NCBI GenBank assembly: GCA_947497755.1
Contig: CANMHT010000010.1
Location: forward strand, 62,001 to 126,000
Source of the DNA: an uncultured Polaribacter sp.
GTDB lineage: Bacteria > Bacteroidota > Bacteroidia > Flavobacteriales > Flavobacteriaceae
DNA: 64,000 nt
Direction: 5' to 3'
Below, piece by piece: positions 18,267-25,139 of the stretch (positions are counted from its first letter, which is position 1; the number at the start of each line of letters is the position of its first letter). A model generated the notes under the pieces. The model had not been told where the DNA came from and did no database searches. It worked only from the letters and a program-made list of their open reading frames with translations. Both the position numbers and the translations under genes were made by a program.

Positions 18267-18761
18267 ATGAAAATGAAAATCAAGAAGAAAAAAGAAGACA
18301 TTAAAAAGCAAATCTTACAAAAAGTAAGACACTATCGTAAAAGTAAAGGCATACTTTTTTTTGACACTTCAACTTATAAAAATAATGAAAACATCATATT
18401 TGATAATAATGAATTAGAGATCTTATTAATACGATTAAATAGATTTAAAAAAATCTTAGTAACTACAAACTGCCTTTATATAATTGATAAAAAATCAATT
18501 GTAAAAATTCTTGGTAATGCTATTGAAAGAATAGATTATATGCAATATGAGAATCTAGAAAAAACGGTAGAGGAAAAATCAAAACTCAGAATAAAACTTG
18601 ACATGCTTAAAATTAACTTTCGTATTGGTGACTTTAGGATTGTTAAAAAAGATGGCTCTTTTATAGCTTTAAAAATTAAAAGAACTAGGTTTTATGATTG
18701 TTTAAATGACTCTATTAAGAAATTAAAATTTGTAACTAACACTTACGATATTATTAAATAG
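18267..18761 (+). CDS. Hypothetical basic protein, possible PH-like fold
   Basis: The 164-residue protein begins with a strongly basic helix (KMKIKKKKEDIKKQ) and continues with short beta strands (NELEILLIRLNRFKKILVTTNCLYIIDKK and FRIGDFRIVKKDGSFIALKIKR) that resemble a bacterial PH-like domain. I do not recognise a named family. It has no signal peptide or membrane segment and is flanked by a 142-base gap and a 27-base gap, so it may be transcribed alone. Base composition is more AT-rich than its neighbours. Confidence 0.6.
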   Translation: MKMKIKKKKEDIKKQILQKVRHYRKSKGILFFDTSTYKNNENIIFDNNELEILLIRLNRFKKILVTTNCLYIIDKKSIVKILGNAIERIDYMQYENLEKTVEEKSKLRIKLDMLKINFRIGDFRIVKKDGSFIALKIKRTRFYDCLNDSIKKLKFVTNTYDIIK

Positions 18762-18788
18762 TTTCACTATTCAAAAGTCTTTAGAATT

Positions 18789-19874
18789 ATGCGAGCAGCA
18801 TTTATCATACTCATCGGAATTCACACAAGTATTCACTTACTAGGTTTCTTTAGTGCTTTTAATATTGTAAATACTCCCGACCAACAAGTTATTTCAAAAC
18901 TATCTGGAGTACTTTTTTTAGTTGCTTTTTTACTTTTTGGAGTCACATTGGTTCATTTTAGCAAACGGTTAAAATACTGGTGGGTTTGGAGTCTTGTTAC
19001 AATTACTATTTCTCAGATTTTGATTTTTAATCATTGGTCTACAACCAAATATAACACTTTAATAAACCTATTACTTTTACTCGTTTCTTGTATTGCTTTT
19101 GCTAATTATCGCTTTAAACAAAAAGTACAGCAAGAAAGAAAAGCTTTATTTAGTAAGATCTCAGTTGAAAAACCCAGTATTGTTAGTACATCTTCAATTA
19201 CTGAATTACCAATTGCCGTTCAAAAATGGTTGCAGTATAGCGGAATTATTGGAAAAAAAGATTGTGCTACTGTTTTCTTAACTCAAGAATTGCGATTAAA
19301 ACTACAACCAACACAAACTTCATGGTATGTTGGAACAGCAGAACAGTATTTTACAACCCAATCTCCTGCATTTCATTGGACAACCAATATCCAGCTTAAT
19401 TCTTTACTAAATGTTGTAGGAAGAGATCAATTTAAAAATGGAAAAGGTCGCTTACTAATTCGATTGCTTTCGCTTTTTGCGTTGGCAAAAGTGAGCGATA
19501 CAGCAAAAATCAATCAGGCAACATTACAACGTTATTTAGCAGAAATTGTTTGGTTTCCTTCAGCGGCAATTAGTTCTTATATCAGCTGGCAGCATATTGA
19601 TGATTTTACAGCCAAAGCAACCATGGAATATAACAATACCAAAGGAACAGGTACTTTTTATTTTAATGAAGATGGGAGCTTTCAGAAATTTGTAGCTCTT
19701 CGTTATAAAGACAATAAGGATTTACAAACTACTCAATGGACAGTTTCTGCCATAAAAAATGAAAAAAGAAACGGAGTGTATATTCCTACCGAATGTAACG
19801 CCAGTTGGAAACTCAACAACAAAGAATGGACTTGGCTACAATTAAAAATAACGAATATTGAGTATGATTTTTAA
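18789..19874 (+). CDS. DUF6544-like protein with N-terminal membrane helices
   Basis: About four N-terminal membrane helices (residues 1-110; LIGIHTSIHLLGFF, LFLVAFLLFGVTLVHF, WWVWSLVTITISQILIF, LLLLLVSCIAFANY) precede a soluble domain of some 240 residues. The domain has ELPIAVQKWLQYSGIIGK, LRLKLQP, AEQYFTTQSPAFHWTT and LAEIVWFPSAAI, which match the pattern I know from DUF6544 proteins. Biochemical function is unknown. It is the last backbone-like gene before the Rhs/REP zone. Confidence 0.72.
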   Translation: MRAAFIILIGIHTSIHLLGFFSAFNIVNTPDQQVISKLSGVLFLVAFLLFGVTLVHFSKRLKYWWVWSLVTITISQILIFNHWSTTKYNTLINLLLLLVSCIAFANYRFKQKVQQERKALFSKISVEKPSIVSTSSITELPIAVQKWLQYSGIIGKKDCATVFLTQELRLKLQPTQTSWYVGTAEQYFTTQSPAFHWTTNIQLNSLLNVVGRDQFKNGKGRLLIRLLSLFALAKVSDTAKINQATLQRYLAEIVWFPSAAISSYISWQHIDDFTAKATMEYNNTKGTGTFYFNEDGSFQKFVALRYKDNKDLQTTQWTVSAIKNEKRNGVYIPTECNASWKLNNKEWTWLQLKITNIEYDF

Positions 19875-19944
19875 TTAACTTATCGTTTTGCACGGATTAA
19901 AAATTCGTGCTATCGAGTATAAGCTTGCTTACTACTTACTATAA

Positions 19945-20053
19945 AATAAAACTACTTCAATTTCTTAAAGTAGTTTTTAATATGAGAGCATATAGTTTAT
20001 AATTATTACTTCTTAATTAACCAACCACACGATACAATCGTGCGGGAGCGGGT
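19945..20053. repeat. Solo right end of the RAYT/REP element (direct copy of 22896-23006)
   Basis: About 105 bases are nearly identical to the right end of the RAYT element at 22896-23006. They include a terminator-like hairpin (AAACTACTTC...AAGTAGTTT, followed by T's), an AT-rich spacer and the terminal hairpin CACGATACAATCGTG followed by CGGGAGCGGG. No transposase lies to its left, so this is a solo or truncated copy. The bases just before it (19885-19915) hold another short palindrome, CACGGATT...TTCGTG. Confidence 0.8.
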
Positions 20054-20141
20054 GAAAGGATTCATGCGGGAGCAGGGCAAGACAACCAGGATAATAATAA
20101 AATATTATTCTTCATCATTTTAATTATTTATTCTTTAAAAT

Positions 20142-20165
20142 ATGATACAATCACGTGGAACGGGT
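20142..20165. repeat. Degenerate REP right-end copy
   Basis: GATACAATCACGTGGAACGGG resembles the element's right end GATACAATCGTGCGGGAGCGGG with a few changes. A partial copy (ATGCGGGAGCAGGG) also occurs at 20062-20077. The stretch from 20053 to 20175 holds no gene that I can see. Confidence 0.5.
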
Positions 20166-20175
20166 AATTCTCTTT

Positions 20176-20763
20176 TTAAACTAACTCTGTTAAAACTTTT
20201 AACGTTTTTAAAGCTTCACGCCTAATTAATTTCCTTTTATCTTCTGCATATCTTTTAACATAAGGTAAAGCTCCTTTAAATTTCATTTTTCTCACCGCTT
20301 CTAATGTATGAGAGGTTAAATCATCATCCTTTAATAGTTTTATAAATAAACATTCTATTTCCCTAGTTTTGAATTTACTTAAAGCTATAACAAACATTTC
20401 TCTAGATTTAGAGTTATCTTTATTTAAAATAATTTTTATAACTTCATCGATATTTTTTTTTATAAGTACATAACAGAAAGCATTACCTATTGCCCATTTA
20501 TAATTTAAACTATCTGATTTAAAAAATTCTTTAAATAGAATAGTATTGAAATATTCAGATTTAGCAAATTTTTTCGATAAAATTCTAACAATCTCTTCTT
20601 TCTCAACTTCATCATCAATATAAGTTAAATATTTTATTAAAATATCAACTATATCTTTATAACTTCTATAATTTTGTAGTTGATACAGCCCTAAATCTAC
20701 TTTGTAACCAAACTTTTTTACCTCTTTAATTATATCCATTTTATAAACCATTAATTGTTTCAT
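20176..20763 (-). CDS. HEAT-repeat-like protein, possible immunity-type gene
   Basis: The protein (195 residues from the ATG at 20763; in-frame ATGs at 20784 and 20739 are alternatives) is alpha-helical. It consists of short helical pairs with the spacing of HEAT/PBS repeats, best seen in SHTLEAVRKMKFKGALPYVKRYAEDKRKLIRREALKTLKVL. It has no signal peptide. It lies in a zone of Rhs toxin fragments, where HEAT-repeat proteins are often immunity proteins, but no intact toxin gene is next to it, so the role is inferred from place only. Confidence 0.6.
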   Translation of the reverse strand: MKQLMVYKMDIIKEVKKFGYKVDLGLYQLQNYRSYKDIVDILIKYLTYIDDEVEKEEIVRILSKKFAKSEYFNTILFKEFFKSDSLNYKWAIGNAFCYVLIKKNIDEVIKIILNKDNSKSREMFVIALSKFKTREIECLFIKLLKDDDLTSHTLEAVRKMKFKGALPYVKRYAEDKRKLIRREALKTLKVLTELV

Positions 20764-20821
20764 GAAGCACCTCGCTATCATCAATTAATTTATGTAATTC
20801 TTTTGAAAACTTAGTATTGAA

Positions 20822-20895
20822 CCCCGCTCACACACGAATCCTTTCGTGTGGAAAAACTATTAGTATAAGTTAGTCCAACAATACTATCTAATAAA
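20822..20895. repeat. Solo left end of the RAYT element with a remnant of the transposase 3' end
   Basis: CCCCGCTCACACACGAATCC followed by TTTCGTGTGG copies the left terminal hairpin of the intact element at 22276. The match continues for another 45 bases. On the minus strand that part reads LLDSIVGLTYTNSF, against LLEDIIVFNLY at the C-terminus of the intact transposase. This is therefore the decayed 3' stump of a second transposase copy. Confidence 0.72.
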
Positions 20896-20898
20896 ACA

Positions 20899-21387
20899 TT
20901 ATTTCCTATTGTTTTTAAATAATCGATATCCATCCTCAGCAAAATAAGGATCTCTATGAGTCTTTAAATCTACTTTATCCTTATAAGAAAACCGATATAG
21001 GTAAGATACCTTTATTTCTTCTTTATAGTAGGACAATTCAATCGTATTTTTATTTTTAAAATTCAAATAAATAATTGACTCTTTAGATGTTTTCGGATTT
21101 ATTATCATCTTTCCAATTGAAACATAGCTATTAATATTTTTATCCAGTAAAAAATCTATATTTAAAAAAGATTCAAAACCCACTTTATATTTTACTAATA
21201 GTTTATTTTTTTCTTCAATATCTATTCTAATTCCAACAATAGAGTACCTATTTAAATCAATGCTTGTGTTATTTATTTTCTCATCAAAAACATATACATT
21301 TCCATTTCTTGACTGCCTTAACATAGTATCGCAACTATATAATAAAACTAATATTAGCGCAAATAACTTAATTTTTCTAATCTCCAT
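20899..21387 (-). CDS. Hypothetical lipoprotein in Rhs zone
   Basis: The ATG at 21387 is chosen because it yields a lipoprotein signal (KIKLFALILVLLYSCDT, lipobox LLYSC). A longer in-frame start at 21486 would place a second membrane helix before it. The mature protein of about 145 residues has beta-rich segments (VYVFDEKINNTSIDLNRYSIVGIRIDIEEKNKLLVKYKVGF) and no family that I recognise. It is surrounded by REP-type hairpin repeats and other small lipoprotein genes, and may be an orphan immunity-type protein. Confidence 0.58.
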   Translation of the reverse strand: MEIRKIKLFALILVLLYSCDTMLRQSRNGNVYVFDEKINNTSIDLNRYSIVGIRIDIEEKNKLLVKYKVGFESFLNIDFLLDKNINSYVSIGKMIINPKTSKESIIYLNFKNKNTIELSYYKEEIKVSYLYRFSYKDKVDLKTHRDPYFAEDGYRLFKNNRK

Positions 21388-21539
21388 ATTTACCATTTTC
21401 TTTATTTTTCTATAGCCATAAATAATGAATGAAACTGATAAAATCATAATCAGATACCCGATGGCTCGGATTTGTAATCCGTGCAAACATATAAAAAAAC
21501 CTAACCTAAAAATTTACCTCTAACTCAGTTTCTATCTCT

Positions 21540-21572
21540 CAGCTCTCGCACGAATACTTTCGTGTTGGGAGA
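21540..21572. repeat. Degenerate REP left-end copy
   Basis: GCTCTCGCACGAATACTTTC followed by GTGTTGGGAGAACTATTAA resembles the left terminal hairpin of the RAYT element, with CACGAA/TTCGTG arms. Another short palindrome (CGGATTTGTAATCCG) lies at about 21468-21482. No gene occupies 21487-21614. Confidence 0.6.
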
Positions 21573-21614
21573 ACTATTAACATTACTCAGATTAAAACAG
21601 TCTATCTTTCTTTT

Positions 21615-22184
21615 CTAATCAATCTTTTTTAAAGTGTATTTTTCTATATGATTGTTAAAATAATTTATGTTTAAAACTTCGAGTGTAATATCTGTATGAT
21701 TAATTAATAAAACAATTGAAGTCATCCTATATGAATAAAACTTATCAAAAAGAATTCCGTAATACGGAAAACGCATTTCGTTACTATTTTTTTGACTAAG
21801 AAATAATCCTCCTTCTTCATCTATTCTAAGTATTTGTTCAATCTTTTGATTATTCTCCTCAAAATACAACAACCATTTAGTATTTTTTAGATGTTCTAAA
21901 TTAACTTTTCTAAAATGGAGATTTGACAAATTTAAAGTGTCTTTTGAGGTTTTAATCACCAACTCATTTTTACTTTCGTTTTTGTAAAAAAAGTTACTTT
22001 CATCAGTCTTAAATTTAGTTCTAGTAGAATCTAAAACATTATAAACTATCACTTCATTTTTATCATTGATACTGTAGATTTCTGGTTTAACAGTACTATA
22101 AAAAAAATCTTTCTCTTTTGAATTGTTAATGTAGTCACAAGAAATAAAAATAACTACTAATATTAAAAATAAGTTCTTTTTCAT
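21615..22184 (-). CDS. Hypothetical lipoprotein in Rhs zone
   Basis: The 189-residue product starts with a lipoprotein signal (MKKNLFLILVVIFISCDY, lipobox FISC). The mature domain is beta-rich (NEVIVYNVLDSTRTKFKTD, LVIKTSKDTLNLSNLHF, KNTKWLLYFEENNQKIEQILRIDEEGGLFLSQK) and resembles lipocalin-like small lipoproteins of Bacteroidota only in layout. No specific family is recognised. It lies between two REP-type left-end hairpins and next to the RAYT element. Confidence 0.65.
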   Translation of the reverse strand: MKKNLFLILVVIFISCDYINNSKEKDFFYSTVKPEIYSINDKNEVIVYNVLDSTRTKFKTDESNFFYKNESKNELVIKTSKDTLNLSNLHFRKVNLEHLKNTKWLLYFEENNQKIEQILRIDEEGGLFLSQKNSNEMRFPYYGILFDKFYSYRMTSIVLLINHTDITLEVLNINYFNNHIEKYTLKKID

Positions 22185-22275
22185 ATCACAAAATTTCCTA
22201 ATCGTTTTTAAACCTAAATATCGTAATACTATTATAGAAATAGTGTATTAGAAAGTGAAGAAATAAATATTTTAC

Positions 22276-23006
22276 CCCCCGCTCCCGCACGAATCCTTTC
22301 GTGTGGAAAACTATTAATATAAGTTAAACACAATAATATCTTCTAATAAACCACTCTCTCCAGAATAATCTATTGCACTACTATACACATAATCTTCTGC
22401 TTTAAATACCAAACCTGACTCTACTGGATTGTTATGAATATAATTTATTTTTTCATTAATCACTTTATTGCTCCATAATTCTATTGGATGATTATCATGT
22501 CTCCAAAATTGGTAGTTTTTTACATTCGAAGATTTTTCTGCTGCTCTTTGAAACTGCTCAAGTAAATATTCTTTTCGACTTTCTTTTATATTATCTTTTA
22601 TAGATCTTACTATGGCTTTACTTGTAAAACGTTTAAAATCTCCAAGTAATAATTCTGGCTTCTCTCCTCCAATACTCCTAAAAATGATATGAATATGGTT
22701 GGTCATTATACACCAAGCAATTATTTCCATACCCTTTTCTTTCTGACAATAACTTAAACTATCTAATACGATATCTTTATACTCATTTCTTGTAAAAACA
22801 TCTAACCAGTTTACCTCTGCAAAACTTACAAAATACAACCCTTTAGGGTTATAAAATTTATAATTCTTACTCATAACTAATTTTCCTTTAAAAATAAAAA
22901 AACTACTTCAATTTCTTAAAGTAGTTTTTAATATGAGAGCATATAATTTATAATTATTACTTCTTAATTAACCAACCACACACGATACAATCGTGCGGGA
23001 GCGGGA
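22276..23006. mobile_element. RAYT (REP-associated Y1 transposase) element with inverted hairpin ends
   Basis: The transposase gene at 22314-22874 lies between two terminal sequences that are inverted copies of one another. The left is CCCGCTCCCGCACGAATCC + TTTCGTGTGG (22278-22305). The right, read on the other strand, is CCCGCTCCCGCACGATTG + TATCGTGTGTGG (22976-23006). Each contains an internal hairpin. The outer guanine-rich tails plus hairpins are the layout of REP/REPIN sequences recognised by RAYT proteins. Partial copies lie at 19945, 20142, 20822, 21540 and 24692. Confidence 0.78.
22314..22874 (-). CDS. REP-associated tyrosine transposase (Y1/RAYT, HUH family)
   Basis: The 186-residue protein has the HUH metal-binding motif His-Ile-His in NHIHIIF and the preceding IIAWCIMTNH, both typical of IS200/RAYT transposases. 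The C-terminal YIHNNPVESGLV is the conserved RAYT signature and probably carries the nucleophilic Tyr. RAYTs nick and mobilise short palindromic repeats using single-strand chemistry. Length fits RAYT, slightly longer than IS200 TnpA. The gene is intact and sits inside a pair of inverted hairpin ends. Confidence 0.93.
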   Translation of the reverse strand: MSKNYKFYNPKGLYFVSFAEVNWLDVFTRNEYKDIVLDSLSYCQKEKGMEIIAWCIMTNHIHIIFRSIGGEKPELLLGDFKRFTSKAIVRSIKDNIKESRKEYLLEQFQRAAEKSSNVKNYQFWRHDNHPIELWSNKVINEKINYIHNNPVESGLVFKAEDYVYSSAIDYSGESGLLEDIIVFNLY

Positions 23007-23013
23007 TACATTA

Positions 23014-23457
23014 TTAGTCTTCCATTATTAAATGGTTTATTATAGTCCAACCTTTTTTCTTTTTATCCAATCTTAGATTAAGTGTTTTTCTTGTCAAAGA
23101 AGAATATATCTGAACTCTTACAGAATTAGGATTTTTCTTTGTTATAGTATAATCAGCAAGATTTACATAAGCTTTATCTCCTAATTCTTCATTATCTAAT
23201 ATTTTGACTTTACATTTTTTTCTCTTCAATTTAAGAGGAGAAGACTTTGATAATAATTCATTTGATTTAAAATAGATTTGTTTGAACGAATAAATGCTAT
23301 CAAAATGAACGCTATTAATAACAGCATTCAGCACTTTTTCCTTTTCTTGATTAAACTCTAATAAATCATTTGACTGGGCGTTTGCTGACAGTACAATTAG
23401 TAAACAAACTATGGACAATAAAAATTTTATTTTCTTATTAATTTCCTTTTTTAACAT
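23014..23457 (-). CDS. Small exported protein overlapping an Rhs toxin gene, putative immunity protein
   Basis: The 147-residue product has a signal peptide (FLLSIVCLLIVLSANAQ) and a small mixed alpha/beta domain (LKLKRKKCKVKILDNEELGDKAYVNLADYTITKK). Its start codon lies 20 bases inside the 3' end of the Rhs C-terminal cassette gene, the usual arrangement of toxin and immunity genes. A periplasmic location would suit a toxin that attacks the cell wall. No family is recognised. The immunity role is inferred from overlap and location. Confidence 0.62.
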   Translation of the reverse strand: MLKKEINKKIKFLLSIVCLLIVLSANAQSNDLLEFNQEKEKVLNAVINSVHFDSIYSFKQIYFKSNELLSKSSPLKLKRKKCKVKILDNEELGDKAYVNLADYTITKKNPNSVRVQIYSSLTRKTLNLRLDKKKKGWTIINHLIMED

Positions 23458-24361
23458 CTTCTATTAGTTTTTTTGCTTCTTTTCTTTGTTCATCAGTAGT
23501 TTCTACATTTGTCATTTGTCCAAAACCTTTGAATTCATATCCTCCGTGACTACCAATCCATTTGCCGTCTTCATTTTGAGTCCAAGTTATTAATTCTCCT
23601 CCATAATTCCCTGAATCTGTGTCAGAATCTGTAGTAAGAACATAAAATGACATTGTTTTTACCTCTTTTCCATTAACTGTGGTTGTACCATGAGTAATTT
23701 CACTTGCAAGAAGGGTAGCATGACCAGCCATATCTCCAACCTCACCCATAAAAACTATATCTCCTAATTCTCCTTTACTTATATCTTTTACAAATTGTCT
23801 ATCACTACCATCACCTTCCTTAAACCAATTCATTCCCCCCGTATCATGTGAACGCCCTTTAAATCCTCCTCCTTTTGTTGAAAATCCAGTTTTTAGAGTT
23901 TTCATGGTATCATCATTTGCACCATTCATGTAAGCCATCCAACAGCTTTCATAACATACCGTTTCAGAAGGTACTTTTCCTTTATTGAAGGTCCATCCAC
24001 CTTTGTCTCCGTACCATGTACTAAATGGAATTCCTTTGTTAGCCATTTTTCTAGCCGCCCAAATTAATGCAGGGATGTTTTCTCTGCCGTCTGGGTCAAC
24101 GTAAAATAATGGGTTATTTAGTGCATAAGCATATGGGGTTGTAGTATAATATTTTTCCGACAATGGGTCTAAATTCATCCATCTACCTAAACTAGCGTCA
24201 TAATTTCTTGCGCCAAAATCATGCCATTCTAATCCAAGTTCGTCATTGAGCTCCTTTCCATTAAATTTATATTTCTGAGCTAAGGAATTTCCGCTTGAAG
24301 AAACCACGTTATTATATCCCTCATGTTTCAGTCCAAATGGATAGTAATTAGATTGCCTCAC
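23438..24361 (-). pseudogene. Rhs core fragment with C-terminal NlpC/P60- or amidase-like toxin domain, 5' part broken
   Basis: The first 95 residues are the Rhs-associated core: SNYYPFGLKHEGYNN, KYKFNGKELNDELGLEWHDFGARNYDASLGRWMNLDPLSE, then NNPLFYVDPDGRE. The rest is a variable toxin domain with a candidate catalytic Cys in SETVCYESCW and a His in DMAGHATLLAS after GDIVFMG, the layout of NlpC/P60 or CHAP amidases. The only available start is a GTG at 24361 in the middle of the core. Upstream the Rhs frame is disrupted by two palindromic insertions and stops. The toxin domain itself is open, so expression would need a new start or a recombination with a longer Rhs gene. Confidence 0.72.
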
Positions 24362-24376
24362 CCAATAATATTGGGT
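24360..24376. repeat. Perfect 17-base palindrome inserted in the Rhs remnant
   Basis: ACCCAATAATATTGGGT is perfectly palindromic around a central A. Together with the neighbouring GTTCGGCGAAC palindrome it forms an insert of roughly 50 bases between the codons for IIEE and SNYYPFG of the Rhs core, where homologous cassettes are continuous. Confidence 0.6.
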
Positions 24377-24602
24377 TTAGTGTTCGGCGAACCTCCTTCG
24401 TCGATTTCTTCTATAATTTCTGTAGCTGGGGTAATAGCTCCATCATTGTTAGTATCTGAGTAGTATAAACCTTCCCAAGCGCCACCTGGCTCGTTCACTA
24501 AAAAGGTATACTATACCTTTTCTTTACGCTCCGCCCTCTAAATGATCTTTGTATTGGTATACATAATCTCCTTGTACCAAACCACTAGTAGAAGTTACAT
24601 TA
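24362..24602 (-). pseudogene. Decayed upstream part of the Rhs gene
   Basis: On the minus strand the remnant reads NVTSTSGLVQGDYVYQYKDH + LEGGA and a stop, then, in a different frame, EGLYYSDTNNDGAITPATEIIEE, which is the normal run-up to SNYYPFGLKH. The segment between them contains a long palindrome at 24501-24521 (AAAAGGTATA, C, TATACCTTTT). Nothing recognisable as Rhs lies beyond 24605; the bases up to 24691 hold a hairpin (CCACAA...TTGTGG) and AT-rich sequence. Confidence 0.7.
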
Positions 24603-24647
24603 AAATAACTTCATAATTTCAATGAACTAAAACAAACCACAAACATT

Positions 24648-24723
24648 GCTGCTTGTGGCGTATAATTTATATTTATTACTTTCTATTACACCACCACACG
24701 ATACAATCGTGCGGGAGCGGGGA
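24648..24723. repeat. Solo right end of the RAYT element
   Basis: TATAATTTAT, an AT-rich spacer and CACCACACGATACAATCGTG + CGGGAGCGGGG match the right end of the intact RAYT element (22945-23006). Here the preceding hairpin differs (CCACAAACATT...CTTGTGG), so only the outer part of the end is shared. Confidence 0.7.
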
Positions 24724-24741
24724 GGGAGGGCCATCGGGTCA

Positions 24742-25137
24742 CTACCTAGTTAATACATAAATAAAACAAAAAATTATTGAACCTAAAGAATATATTGTTA
24801 CTAGCCATCCATTAATAATTCTGTTTTTTCTATTTTCATTTAAAAACTCGTTTTCTAATAATAAATATTTCTTTTTATAATTAAAATAAAAATAATGAAT
24901 AATATAAACCAAGACAAATACAATAATCATTAGAGGCTTGATTTTACTAAAATTAATAATAATATCTAAAAACTCTAAAATCATTAAAAAAAGTAAAACT
25001 AAATAGAAGGTAAAAATGGTAATCATATCATATAATACACTAGTGTGAGGGAAACTTTTATTACCTATTTTTTTTATATATAATGTGTATTTTCTATAGT
25101 ATATATATCTATATGCTCTTAATATTTTTTTTATCAT
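24742..25137 (-). CDS. Small membrane protein downstream of an Rhs-Hint gene, putative immunity protein
   Basis: The 131-residue product has three likely membrane helices (ITIFTFYLVLLFLMILEFLDIII, PLMIIVFVLVYIIHYFYF and LVTIYSLGSIIFCFIYVL) and a basic tyrosine-rich N-terminus. It begins 2 bases after the stop codon of the Rhs-Hint gene. This is the position of an immunity gene, but no known family is recognised. Confidence 0.65.
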   Translation of the reverse strand: MIKKILRAYRYIYYRKYTLYIKKIGNKSFPHTSVLYDMITIFTFYLVLLFLMILEFLDIIINFSKIKPLMIIVFVLVYIIHYFYFNYKKKYLLLENEFLNENRKNRIINGWLVTIYSLGSIIFCFIYVLTR

Positions 25138-25139
25138 AA

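Noticed and set aside
22200..24725. A CRISPR array, because of repeated hairpin sequences
   Set aside because: The repeats are irregularly spaced, differ in orientation, and match the ends of a RAYT element.
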